Shown here one piece after another: positions 1 through 8,363 of a DNA stretch of 64,000 nt (positions are counted from its first letter, which is position 1; each line of letters begins with the position of its first letter). The position numbers and the translations under genes were made by a program. The stretch lies in contig NZ_AEUT02000001.1 in NCBI RefSeq assembly GCF_000187935.1, positions 310,001 to 374,000 of the forward strand, given 5' to 3'. The notes below the pieces were generated by a model, which saw only the letters and a program-made list of their open reading frames with translations, was not told the DNA's origin and made no database searches. Source of the stretch: Streptococcus parauberis NCFD 2020. GTDB lineage: Bacteria; Bacillota; Bacilli; Lactobacillales; Streptococcaceae.

Positions 1-1022
1 AAGATCCATATGCAAGCTTAAATGTTCAAGAAAATACACAAGAAGTAAAATCAGAGTGGATGGAACGAATTGTTAGAGAAGTTGATGGTGTTGACGCTTA
101 TTATTTCACGAATAATACAAGTTCTACTATTTCATATGGTAAGAAAAAAATGAAAGATACCAATATTACAGGTGCTAGTAAAGATTACTTTAAGGTTAAA
201 AAATATGATATCGTTGCTGGTCGGACACTCTCAGATACTGATTATAAAAATTTTTCAAGAATCATTTTAATTGATACATCATTATCAGATGAGTTATTTG
301 GTAAAGGGAACTATAAAGATGCTCTGAACAAAGTAGTTAGTCTTCAGGACAAAGATTATTTAGTAGTTGGCGTTTATAAGACTAAGACACAGTCCGTATC
401 CGTTAATGGTATGGTAACGGGTGGAGCAGTTATGGCCAATACTCAGGTTGCCTCAGAATTCAATATTAATGAGGTAGGAACAATATATATTCACGTAACT
501 AATATTCAAAAAAGTATCGATATTGGACATGATGCAGCAAAATTGTTAACAAATTTATCACATGTAAAAGATGGCAAATACACTATTCCAGATAACAGTC
601 AAATTATCAAGGAAATTGACCAACAATTTGGTATAATGACTACAGTAATTGGTTCCATTGCAGGAATATCATTATTAGTTGGAGGAATAGGTGTAATGAA
701 TATCATGCTTGTTTCAGTGACTGAGAGAACAAGAGAAATTGGACTCCGTAAAGCACTTGGAGCTACTCGAATGAAAATTTTAAATCAGTTTTTAATTGAA
801 TCAATTGTATTAACAATTTTAGGAGGATTAATTGGTTTATTATTAGCATATGTTTCAGTTGGCGGATTAGGAAATACTATGCATTTAAAAGGTGCAAGTG
901 TCTCATTTAATGTTGCATTGATTGCAATTGTATTTTCTGCAACAATAGGTATAATTTTTGGTTTATTACCTGCTAATAAGGCGAGTAAACTGGATCCTAT
1001 TGAGGCTCTAAGATATGAATAA
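1..1022 (+). CDS. ABC transporter permease, MacB/FtsX type (5' partial)
   Basis: Membrane subunit of a MacB-like ABC exporter. The reading frame is open from position 3 with no stop upstream, so the gene begins before the window; the ATG at 60 is internal. The visible part holds a periplasmic-type (MacB_PCD) extracellular region, then the FtsX domain with three membrane segments. The first is around nt 640-715 and is followed by the hallmark 'ERTREIGLRKALGAT', and the protein ends in 'PANKASKLDPIEALRYE', the typical C-terminus of this family. The family exports peptides, lipids or drugs, or transmits envelope signals; the substrate cannot be told here. The 3' end overlaps the next gene by 8 nt, so the two are probably co-transcribed. 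The ATPase partner should lie just upstream, outside the window. Confidence 0.93.
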   Translation, partial: DPYASLNVQENTQEVKSEWMERIVREVDGVDAYYFTNNTSSTISYGKKKMKDTNITGASKDYFKVKKYDIVAGRTLSDTDYKNFSRIILIDTSLSDELFGKGNYKDALNKVVSLQDKDYLVVGVYKTKTQSVSVNGMVTGGAVMANTQVASEFNINEVGTIYIHVTNIQKSIDIGHDAAKLLTNLSHVKDGKYTIPDNSQIIKEIDQQFGIMTTVIGSIAGISLLVGGIGVMNIMLVSVTERTREIGLRKALGATRMKILNQFLIESIVLTILGGLIGLLLAYVSVGGLGNTMHLKGASVSFNVALIAIVFSATIGIIFGLLPANKASKLDPIEALRYE

Positions 1023-1626
1023 ATTTGGAATTAGCCATAACAAATTAAAAAAAATATTTCGAGTTATAGGTGTGATTTCTATCGTATTATCTATTGTTTT
1101 TATCTTCTTACTAATAGGCAAACTTGATATTTTTAATAATCCCGATGCCTTATCTGAATTAATTAAGCATCATATTCTTTTAGGATCAATTATATTTTTT
1201 TTCTTACAGATTATTCAGGTTGTTATTCCTATTATTCCAGGTGGTGTGACTACTGTAGTTGGTTTTCTTACATTTGGCCCGTTACTAGGATTTGTTCTTA
1301 ATTTTCTAGGAATAATAATTGGCTCAAGCCTATTATTTGCACTAGTAAGAAAATATGGAAGGCCATTTATTTTGCTCTTTCTTAATGAAGACAAAATAGT
1401 AAAATATGAAGAAAAAATTTCGAGTAAAACTTATGAAACTATATTTATATTAAATATGGTTTCACCAATGGCACCAGCCGATATAATGATAATGATAACT
1501 GGGCTCAGTAAAATTTCATTCAAGAAATTCCTGATAATTATCATGATTTGCAGACCAATTTCAATGATAACCTATAGTTATTTTTGGATTTATGGAGGAG
1601 AAGTTGTGAAAAATTTCTTGAATTAG
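1015..1626 (+). CDS. TVP38/TMEM64 (DedA-like, SNARE-associated) membrane protein
   Basis: Integral membrane protein of 203 aa. It has an N-terminal hydrophobic segment (about residues 16-38), further segments at about 52-75 and 85-110, and two near the C-terminus. The central 'IPGGVTTVVGFLTFGPLLGF' and 'GSSLLFALVRKYGRP' fit the TVP38/TMEM64 family, whose members are thought to act as lipid scramblases or transporters. The start at 1015 has a GAGG about 8 nt upstream and overlaps the permease gene by 8 nt, which suggests translational coupling. Family membership is inferred from motif pattern; the exact role is unknown. Confidence 0.8.
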   Translation: MNKFGISHNKLKKIFRVIGVISIVLSIVFIFLLIGKLDIFNNPDALSELIKHHILLGSIIFFFLQIIQVVIPIIPGGVTTVVGFLTFGPLLGFVLNFLGIIIGSSLLFALVRKYGRPFILLFLNEDKIVKYEEKISSKTYETIFILNMVSPMAPADIMIMITGLSKISFKKFLIIIMICRPISMITYSYFWIYGGEVVKNFLN

Positions 1627-1650
1627 ATATCCCTTGAAAAAGCTTTATTT

Positions 1651-1695
1651 CTGTCAAGAAAAAAACTTGACAGGTTATCTTTGGTAAGATATAAT
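1651..1695 (+). promoter_or_regulatory. rpsP-khpA promoter with an inverted repeat over the -35
   Basis: TTGACA (1667-1672) and TATAAT (1690-1695) are separated by 17 bp, a consensus sigma-A promoter upstream of rpsP. CTGTCAAG (1651-1658) and CTTGACAG (1666-1673) form a perfect 8-bp inverted repeat whose right arm contains the -35 box. It could be an operator. The loop is seven A's and no T-run follows the right arm, so it is a poor terminator in this orientation. Confidence 0.8.
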
Positions 1696-1760
1696 AAGTT
1701 AAGTAAGAAGTATTAGATTATATTTCTTTAAAAGATAAAAAGAAAAGAGACATAAAAATC

Positions 1761-2033
1761 ATGGCAGTAAAAATTCGTTTAACTCGTATGGGTTCTAAGA
1801 AAAAACCTTTCTACCGTATCAACGTTGCAGATTCACGTGCACCACGTGATGGTCGTTTCATCGAAACAGTTGGAACATATAACCCATTAGTAGCTGAAAA
1901 TCAAGTTACACTTAAAGAAGACCGTATTCTTGACTGGATGTCAAAAGGAGCTCAACCTTCTGATACAGTACGTAACCTTCTTTCAAAAGCTGGAGTTATG
2001 ACTAAATTCCACGATCAAAAATTCTCAAAATAA
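1761..2033 (+). CDS. rpsP: 30S ribosomal protein S16
   Basis: Small-subunit ribosomal protein S16, 90 aa, normal length. It begins '[20 protein letters not shown]' and contains '[19 protein letters not shown]', both diagnostic of bS16. The protein stabilises the 5' domain of 16S rRNA during 30S assembly. A weak purine-rich ribosome site (AAAGAGA) lies about 9-10 nt before the ATG. The gene follows a consensus promoter and is followed after 9 nt by khpA, the usual streptococcal pairing. Codon use is strongly biased (CGT for Arg, GTT/GCA), as expected for a highly expressed gene. Confidence 0.99.
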   Translation: MAVKIRLTRMGSKKKPFYRINVADSRAPRDGRFIETVGTYNPLVAENQVTLKEDRILDWMSKGAQPSDTVRNLLSKAGVMTKFHDQKFSK

Positions 2034-2042
2034 TAAAAGCCT

Positions 2043-2282
2043 ATGGATACCATTGAAAATCTTATTATCGCCATTGTGAAACCTTTAATTTCACATCCAG
2101 ACAATCTTACCATCAAAATTGAAGATACTCCAGAATTTCTAGAATATCATCTTGACTTGGATGCTCAAGACATCGGTCGTGTAATCGGGAAAAAAGGTCG
2201 TACCATTACTGCGATAAGATCGATTGTTTATTCGGTTCCAACACAAGGTAAGAAAGTTAGACTTGTTATTGACGAAAAGTAA
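2043..2282 (+). CDS. khpA: KH-domain RNA-binding protein KhpA
   Basis: Small RNA-binding protein of 79 aa with a single type II KH fold. The GxxG loop is visible as '[17 protein letters not shown]' (about residues 43-59). In streptococci KhpA pairs with KhpB (Jag/EloR) and influences cell elongation and mRNA regulation. The gene starts 9 nt after the rpsP stop with no clear ribosome-binding site, so it is probably translated by coupling to rpsP. A terminator follows at 2308. Identification is firm from length, motif and context. Confidence 0.95.
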   Translation: MDTIENLIIAIVKPLISHPDNLTIKIEDTPEFLEYHLDLDAQDIGRVIGKKGRTITAIRSIVYSVPTQGKKVRLVIDEK

Positions 2283-2307
2283 TAAGTCTAAACTATTTTG
2301 AATATTA

Positions 2308-2342
2308 AATTCTATTGACTATTGTTAATAGAATTTTTTTTA
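2308..2342 (+). terminator. Intrinsic terminator after khpA
   Basis: AATTCTATT (2308-2316) pairs with AATAGAATT (2327-2335), and a run of T's follows. It closes the rpsP-khpA unit. Confidence 0.85.
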
Positions 2343-2440
2343 TAAAATTACTTGAATGGTTAAGGAATTTCAGATGTACTACACTAGTAAATTTATTTTT
2401 TTATCAGTAATGTAATAGTTTAACTAAAATTGAAGTAAAA

Positions 2441-2914
2441 ATGAAAAATCGATAAATTATCATTAAATCACTGGTAACATTATCAGCTATCTCAACTTTA
2501 TATGTAGCAAATAACGATTCTATCTCCATTCATGTAAATGAAGTAGGTAAATCTGCTCAGCTATTTTCAACTCAATGGACATTTTAACTTCAAGTAACAA
2601 TTGTCGATAATTAAGGTCAGATCGTACTATAAAAAGAAGTTGTTTTGAAGGATATTTCGGATAATCAAGGTAGAGCACTACAGTTATTGACTAGTGACCA
2701 AGATAGTAAGACGAATTTTACAGTCTTACTTACATTATTGTAACTATAAGAGCTTAGGTAGGTGAAAATATCCCAAATCAAAATGTTCAATTAAAAAAGC
2801 AGATGGTCAATTGTATTTGAGGGAAATCCTTATGCGAATGGTCAAGTAATTGCTAATGATAAATTAATGGATGGAAATTACTATCAAGTTTTCGTGAATA
2901 ATATTAATTTTTAG
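2441..2914 (+). pseudogene. Eroded remnant of a small secreted or surface protein gene
   Basis: This stretch has no intact gene but shows protein-like reading broken by several stops. From an ATG at 2441 the frame reads 'MKNR', a stop, then a signal-peptide-like 'IIIKSLVTLSAISTLYVA'. Further stops come within and after 'NEVGKSAQLFSTQWTF', then an open run including 'VVLKDISDNQGRALQLLTSD'. Another frame at about 2819-2914 reads 'EGNPYANGQVIANDK' and 'MDGNYYQVFVNNINF'. Multiple nonsense changes plus at least one frameshift indicate long-standing decay. I do not recognise the ancestor. The rest of the 800-bp interval between khpA and 3083 holds only two terminators. Confidence 0.55.
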
Positions 2915-2971
2915 AGCTTATGACTAATAATGACGTTAGCATTTACCATACTAAAGAGCAAATAAAATACC

Positions 2972-3004
2972 AAACCTTTTACAATTTTTGTAGAGGGTTT
3001 TTTA
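2972..3004 (+). terminator. Terminator-like hairpin downstream of the eroded gene
   Basis: AAACC...ACAA (2972-2984) pairs with TTGT...GGTTT (2988-3000), with an internal bulge, followed by a T-run to 3004. It sits where the terminator of the decayed gene would be, and before the glycosyltransferase genes. Confidence 0.65.
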
Positions 3005-3082
3005 TTTTCCTTTAAATAAAAGTAATCTCAACTTATTCTATAGTAAAATATATAGGAATGAGAGAAAATAAAGAGGGGAAGT

Positions 3083-4360
3083 ATGATATTAATTGATAGT
3101 GATGGACAAAACATTAAAATCGCAAAGAAAGAATTTCCAAAAATTATTCAAACAAGTAGACAGAATTTTATATTAAAAGATAAAGGTACTCTTTTTAATA
3201 ATGAAACCTCTTTGTTGTTAACTTTGGCAGGGTATACAGGTGATGATTGTCAAAAAACAATTTATTATAATCATCTCTCACTACCCGATTTTTGGGAAGT
3301 CACACTTGAGTAAAATAACCGTGGAAAAGTTACTTATTGGGGTCAAAAAAGAGCTATAATAAATTTTCGAAATCCTGTTGAAGATAGAATGGTTCATTCA
3401 ATAGATTGGCTAGATGACAAAGGCCAACTAGCATATGTAGAAACTTATAATGACTATGGGAAACTTTATACTAGAGAATATTATAAAAATAATAACTCAC
3501 TAATAACCATATATTATAACAAATCTGGTCAGGAATATGCTCAAACTGTACCTAAAAGCAGTGGCATTATGATAATTAATCACTCTCAACTGAGTGGATA
3601 TTACGCCAATCGGCTCACTTTATTGACAGATTATTTAAAGCAAAATGGGATCAGTGATAAATTAGTTCTTCTTGATTCAAACTTGATTGAAGATGCAAAT
3701 CAGGCTATTGATTGCATTAATTTGAATGATTGTAGAACCTTAAGAGACCTAGTTGGAACTAATAATCAATTAGAGATGATATATGATTTTAGTGACTCAA
3801 GCCAAAGGCTAGTAGATTCATATATTAAAGTAGTTAAACCTAGAACTGAAAGTAGTTTAGTCAAAACAATATTTATATTATCAGCAAGTGACGAATTGGA
3901 AATGATAGAAGAATTAATAGAAGGATTACAAGAATATCATTTTATGATTGGGGCAAGAACGATGGTTTCCCAAAAATTTCTTAATCTCGGAAGAAACAAA
4001 AACGTTACTATATCAGCACATATGTCTAAATTGGATGTAGAAAGAGCCTTGCAAAAATGTGAATTTTATTTGGATATCAATCATTTCTTCGAAGTTGACT
4101 ATATCTTGTCACGAGCTATTTTATATGACATTCCAGTATTGTCCTTCAGGGATATAGCACATCAAAAAGCTTACATTTATCCGGAAACAATTTTTGATAA
4201 AAATCAGATTGTAAACTTTATAGATTATATTAAACGGCTTTCGACAAGTCCTGATTTAAAAAATGAGATTACCCTATATCAAAAAAATCAATTAGATTTC
4301 TGCTATTTAAGTTTACAAGACGTCATTAATCAGTTGGGAGGCAATTGTGGCCATTTATAA
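3083..4360 (+). pseudogene. gtfB: GtfB-like accessory glycosyltransferase subunit, interrupted by an in-frame stop
   Basis: The frame from ATG 3083 (after a GAGGGGA ribosome site) runs to 4360 with one in-frame stop, TAA at 3311-3313 (codon 77). Read through, it gives about 425 aa, a usual length for GtfB. The residues on both sides of the stop are continuous in sense: 'DFWEVTLE', stop, 'NNRGKVTYWGQKRA', then 'VHSIDWLDDKGQLAYVETYN'. This matches the beta-sheet-rich N-terminal region of GtfB. Known GtfA/GtfB pairs add N-acetylglucosamine to serine-rich adhesins, with GtfB recognising the acceptor. Here the first 76 codons are cut from the rest. Restart at ATG 3389 would give a 323-aa protein without the N-terminal part. 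No serine-rich adhesin or accessory Sec gene is nearby. Confidence 0.8.
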
Positions 4361-5879
4361 TTTTAATCTTCTTGTTGGTTATTTGCCAATGGGAGTTGAC
4401 TATGCTCAGGGATATCGAGCAAAGTTATTGCGTGAATTAAAGCAAGTATCATATTTTATTTTTACAGAAATACCTGAATGGTCGCTAATCAAATTCTATC
4501 TGGACCAAGTCGGACTTCAAGAAGAAGAAATGCTTTCTGTTCATTTCAGCTATTTAGAGGATGCAAGTTTAATTCCACAATTATCTTTTGATGAAATTAA
4601 GCCAGGTTATCCAGATATAGTTAATATGGAAGAAACTTCCTTTTATGGTGGAGTTAAAACTTTTCAGTCTAAACTGATGGACCACTTTGGAATTAGTTTT
4701 ACCTTTACAGATGAAGAGTCTGATATTGTTGACTTTGTTTCTGTATATGCGCAAGGGAAATTAATTAGAAGAGATTATTTTACAAATCGAAAAATGTACA
4801 GTAAATTCTATTACCCACAAATCAATGAATCAGAATTGATAGCCGTGCCTTTTAAGACTAACCTTTATGATAATAAGGGTAAGGTGATTTATGAAGAAAT
4901 AGTAACATCTGATGAGCCAAGATACGTCTTTGCCAATCATCAGAAAGATATTTATAAGAGTGAATTTGTTGAGACGTTTATTAAAAACTTAAATTGGGGG
5001 AAAAATGACACTGTAATTTTTGATCGTAGTGCTGACCAATATTTTGCTCAAGTTGCCTTAAAAAACAAAGGGCAAGCAAAATTAGTAGCAGTCATTCACT
5101 CGGAACATTATTTTCCAAAGGACTATGATCCAAGTTATCTCTATTTAAATTATGAATATTATTACATCATTAGAAATGTTAATTCGATAGATACTTTTAT
5201 TGTTTCTACTGACTTGCAAAAGCAAAAATTTACTGAAACGGTCTATAAAGAAAGTGGTGTCCGACCAAATGTTCAAGTTATACCTGTAGGGAGTGTTGAT
5301 TTAAAAGAACCATCGCATCATCAGCGAAAGCATTTTTCGATGATGACCGCTTCTCGGCTACAAGCAAGAAAACGAGTTGACTGGTTAATCCGCGCAGCCA
5401 TTCTTGCAAAAAAAGACATTCCTCAGTTAGAGTTTAGTATCTATGGTCGAGGGAGTGAGCAAGAGAAGTTAGAAAATATCATAAATGAGCATAATGCCCA
5501 AAATTATATTTTCTTAAAAGGTCATGCAGATTTAGATGATGTGTATCCACAGTATGAGCTTTATGTTTCGGCTTCTTCCTGGGAAACTTTTGGATTGAGT
5601 TTACTAGAGGCTGTTTCTCATGGGCTTGCGATGATTGGCTTAAGTGTCCCTTATGGTAACCCAACCTTTATTGAAAGTGATTCTAATGGCTTCTTAGTTG
5701 ATTATGAATACCTTAGTGATGAGCAAATCACCATTCAAGCTTTGGCTGATAAAATAATTACTTATTTTAAATTACCAGAAACAGTTCATCAGTCTTTTAA
5801 TGATAAATCATTTGAGATTGCAGAGCAATTTACGAAAGATAAGGTTAAGCAAGTTTGGCTTGAATTATTAGAGAACTAA
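4347..5879 (+). CDS. gtfA: GtfA-like glycosyltransferase (GT4)
   Basis: Cytoplasmic glycosyltransferase of 510 aa, the length typical of GtfA. The N-terminal half has the extended beta-meander domain of this subfamily. The C-terminal half is a GT-B Rossmann domain: 'TASRLQARKRVDWLIRA' (about residues 333-349), 'FSIYGRGSEQEKLE', and 'SWETFGLSLLEAVSHG' (about 411-426), whose E-x7-E pair contacts the donor sugar nucleotide in GT4 enzymes. GtfA normally works with GtfB to attach GlcNAc to serine/threonine-rich surface proteins. The start is GTG at 4347, supported by GGGAGG 5 nt upstream; it overlaps the gtfB-like frame by 14 nt. With GtfB broken, its function is uncertain, because GtfA alone is usually unstable or weakly active. 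Confidence 0.85.
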   Translation: MAIYNFNLLVGYLPMGVDYAQGYRAKLLRELKQVSYFIFTEIPEWSLIKFYLDQVGLQEEEMLSVHFSYLEDASLIPQLSFDEIKPGYPDIVNMEETSFYGGVKTFQSKLMDHFGISFTFTDEESDIVDFVSVYAQGKLIRRDYFTNRKMYSKFYYPQINESELIAVPFKTNLYDNKGKVIYEEIVTSDEPRYVFANHQKDIYKSEFVETFIKNLNWGKNDTVIFDRSADQYFAQVALKNKGQAKLVAVIHSEHYFPKDYDPSYLYLNYEYYYIIRNVNSIDTFIVSTDLQKQKFTETVYKESGVRPNVQVIPVGSVDLKEPSHHQRKHFSMMTASRLQARKRVDWLIRAAILAKKDIPQLEFSIYGRGSEQEKLENIINEHNAQNYIFLKGHADLDDVYPQYELYVSASSWETFGLSLLEAVSHGLAMIGLSVPYGNPTFIESDSNGFLVDYEYLSDEQITIQALADKIITYFKLPETVHQSFNDKSFEIAEQFTKDKVKQVWLELLEN

Positions 5880-5990
5880 GGTCTTTGATAAGACCGGGTG
5901 CAAATTCCTCCATATCATGTTAAAATAGTATGAAACTTAGTTGAAAAGACAGAAATGATAATCAACTAAAACTTAATTATAGGAGTTACC

Positions 5991-6509
5991 ATGGAATACT
6001 TTAATGTCGGTAAAATTGTTAATACACAAGGCTTACAAGGAGAATTAAGAGTTTTATCAGTCAGTGATTTTACTGAAGAACGATTTCAAAAAGGAAACCT
6101 TTTAGCTTTGTTCAATGAAAAGGATCAATTTGTTAAAGATGTTGAAATTGTGAATCATCGGATACAGAAAAATTTTGATATTGTTAAATTTAAAGACATG
6201 AATCATATTAATGTGGTTGAAAAATTTAAAGGCTATACCCTTAAAATTTCTGAAGACAAATTGACTGACTTAGATGAAGATGAATTTTATTATCATGAAA
6301 TTATAGGCTTAGATGTCTATGAAGATGATGTCCTTATTGGCACGGTGAAAGAAATCCTTCAACCTGGCGCAAATGACGTTTGGGTTGTCCAACGAAAAGG
6401 TAAAAAAGACTTGTTACTTCCATATATTCCACCAGTTATCCTAAATGTTGACTTAGAGGAAAATCGAGTTGATGTAGATATCATGGAGGGATTGGACGAT
6501 GAAAATTGA
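5991..6509 (+). CDS. rimM: 16S rRNA processing protein RimM
   Basis: Ribosome maturation factor of 172 aa. It binds S19 and helps assemble the 30S head. The N-terminal beta-barrel begins '[20 protein letters not shown]' (RimM motif GxIxxxxGxxGExR). The PRC-barrel C-terminal domain includes '[16 protein letters not shown]' and '[20 protein letters not shown]'. The ATG at 5991 follows an AGGAG site. The 3' end overlaps trmD by 11 nt, the conserved streptococcal arrangement. Confidence 0.97.
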   Translation: MEYFNVGKIVNTQGLQGELRVLSVSDFTEERFQKGNLLALFNEKDQFVKDVEIVNHRIQKNFDIVKFKDMNHINVVEKFKGYTLKISEDKLTDLDEDEFYYHEIIGLDVYEDDVLIGTVKEILQPGANDVWVVQRKGKKDLLLPYIPPVILNVDLEENRVDVDIMEGLDDEN

Positions 6510-7227
6510 TATAATAACCCTTTTTCCAGAGATGTTTGCTCCACTTGAAGCTTCAATTGTTGGCAAAGCCAGCGAAAAAGGACTATTGGATATCAACTAT
6601 CATAATTTTCGCCAGAATGCAGAAAAGGCTCGTCATGTAGATGATGAGCCTTATGGCGGTGGTCAAGGGATGTTGTTAAGAGCACAGCCCATTTATGATA
6701 CCATTGATAAGATAAATGCAAATAAGCCGCGCGTAATTTTGTTAGATCCTGCAGGTAGAACGTTTGACCAAGCCTATGCCGAAGACCTAGCCAATGAGGA
6801 AGAATTGATTTTCATTTGTGGGCACTATGAAGGCTATGATGAGCGAATCAAAAAATTGGTGACTGATGAGATTTCAATAGGTGATTTTGTATTAACGGGT
6901 GGTGAACTTGCGTGCATGGCTATGATTGATGCGACTGTCAGGTTAATTCCAAATGTAATTGGTAAAGAGGCCAGTCATCAAGATGATTCTTTCTCATCAG
7001 GTTTGCTTGAGTATCCTCAGTATACTCGGCCTTATGATTTTCGTGGGATGACTGTGCCTGATGTTTTAATGAGTGGGCATCATGAGAATATTCGCCTTTG
7101 GCGATTGGAAGAAAGTATCCGAAAAACCTATTTAAGAAGGCCTGACTTGTTGGAGGCTTATCAATTTTCGGATGAAGAAGCAAAGATTTTTGAAAAGATT
7201 AAAAGAGAATTGTCAGAAAAGGTGTAG
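6499..7227 (+). CDS. trmD: tRNA (guanine37-N1)-methyltransferase TrmD
   Basis: Methylates G37 of tRNAs with S-adenosylmethionine, which prevents +1 frameshifting. It has 242 aa, full length. The trefoil-knot SAM site is visible as '[13 protein letters not shown]' and '[19 protein letters not shown]' (about residues 110-150). The opening '[20 protein letters not shown]' is typical. It overlaps rimM by 11 nt and is followed after 3 nt by the reductase gene, so the three form one operon. Confidence 0.98.
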   Translation: MKIDIITLFPEMFAPLEASIVGKASEKGLLDINYHNFRQNAEKARHVDDEPYGGGQGMLLRAQPIYDTIDKINANKPRVILLDPAGRTFDQAYAEDLANEEELIFICGHYEGYDERIKKLVTDEISIGDFVLTGGELACMAMIDATVRLIPNVIGKEASHQDDSFSSGLLEYPQYTRPYDFRGMTVPDVLMSGHHENIRLWRLEESIRKTYLRRPDLLEAYQFSDEEAKIFEKIKRELSEKV

Positions 7228-7230
7228 TGA

Positions 7231-8223
7231 ATGACAGAAAAGATTTATGATATTACAATCATTGGTGGTGGTCCAGTTGGCTTGTTTACAGCATTTTATG
7301 CTGGATTGAGAGGTATGACGGTTGAAATTATCGAGAGTCTCTCCGAGTTGGGTGGACAACCTGCTATTTTATATCCTGAAAAGGTGATTTATGATATTCC
7401 AGCATTCCCAGCTATTACTGGTGCAGAGTTGACTGAGAATCTGATTAAGCAAGTTAGTCGTTTTGATAATCGTTTAACGGTTTCATTGAAAGAAGAGGTT
7501 CTATCTTTTGAAAAAGTTGACTCTGTTTTCGAAATTACGACAAATAAAAGAAAACATTTTAGTAAATCGATTATTATTGCCTGTGGTAATGGGGCCTTTG
7601 CTCCAAAAACACTTGGTTTAATCAACGAAGATTCATTTTCTGATCAAAATATTTTTTATAATGTGCATAAATTAGATCAATTTGCAGGTAAGAAAGTTGT
7701 TATCTGCGGTGGTGGTGATTCAGCAGTTGACTGGGCCTTAGCCTTGTATGGATTAGCAGAAAGTGTAACAATCGTTCACCGTCGTGAGGCATTTCGGGCA
7801 CATGAACATAGTGTCGAATTATTAAAAGCTTCTGGAGTAGAAATTATTACCCCTTATATCCCAATTGCTGTTGAAGGGGAAAACGGATCAGCAAATAAAT
7901 TAGTTATTAAAAAAGTTAAAGGTGAAGAAACAAAATCACTAGACTTAGATGCTTTGATTGTTTCATATGGATTCTCTACGTCCAATAAAAATTTAAAAAA
8001 TTGGAATTTAGATTATAAACGAACTAGCATTAATGTCTCACCTTTATTTGAAACTAATCAAGAAGGTGTATATGCTATAGGTGATGCCGCTGACTATCCT
8101 GGCAAGGTTGATTTGATTGCTACTGGGTTTGGCGAGGCACCTACTGCAGTCAATCAAGCAATTAATTATATTTATCCTGATCGTGATAATCGAATTGTTC
8201 ATTCAACATCATTAATTGATTAG
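7231..8223 (+). CDS. Ferredoxin/flavodoxin-NADP+ reductase, thioredoxin reductase-like
   Basis: FAD- and NADPH-dependent reductase of 330 aa, in the thioredoxin-reductase-like FNR family (YumC type). FAD-binding '[19 protein letters not shown]' lies near residues 9-28, NADPH-binding '[16 protein letters not shown]' around 158-173, and '[20 protein letters not shown]' near 280-300. The CxxC redox pair of true thioredoxin reductases is absent from the NADPH domain, which is the reason for calling it an FNR. It reduces small electron carriers in the cytoplasm. It starts 3 nt after trmD, with GTG immediately before the ATG. Confidence 0.9.
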   Translation: MTEKIYDITIIGGGPVGLFTAFYAGLRGMTVEIIESLSELGGQPAILYPEKVIYDIPAFPAITGAELTENLIKQVSRFDNRLTVSLKEEVLSFEKVDSVFEITTNKRKHFSKSIIIACGNGAFAPKTLGLINEDSFSDQNIFYNVHKLDQFAGKKVVICGGGDSAVDWALALYGLAESVTIVHRREAFRAHEHSVELLKASGVEIITPYIPIAVEGENGSANKLVIKKVKGEETKSLDLDALIVSYGFSTSNKNLKNWNLDYKRTSINVSPLFETNQEGVYAIGDAADYPGKVDLIATGFGEAPTAVNQAINYIYPDRDNRIVHSTSLID

Positions 8224-8280
8224 TATAAACAAAACCTATGAAACTATAAAATTTAACATTAGTAATTATTGAAAACCTTT

Positions 8281-8337
8281 ATGACACACGCTTGCACTTG
8301 TGATACAATTAACATTGTGAATGTGATAGATTTCACA
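8281..8337 (+). promoter_or_regulatory. Promoter with a CRP/FNR-type palindrome
   Basis: ATGACA (8281-8286), 17 bp, then TACAAT (8304-8309) form a good promoter for the PTS_EIIC_2 gene. TGTGA-N6-TCACA at 8322-8337 is a perfect CRP-family half-site pair. It starts about 12 bp after the -10, where a bound protein would block initiation or escape. Confidence 0.65.
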
Positions 8338-8363
8338 CTATAAAAAGAAGCGAGGTCATTTTG

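Noticed and set aside
1634..1680. CTGTCAAG/CTTGACAG as a terminator of the upstream membrane-protein gene
   Set aside because: The right arm is followed by G/T-mixed sequence, not a T-run, and it coincides with a consensus -35.
3083..3313. A separate 76-aa gene upstream of the glycosyltransferases
   Set aside because: Its frame is continuous with the downstream 323-codon frame across a single stop, and the sequence matches the N-terminal part of GtfB.
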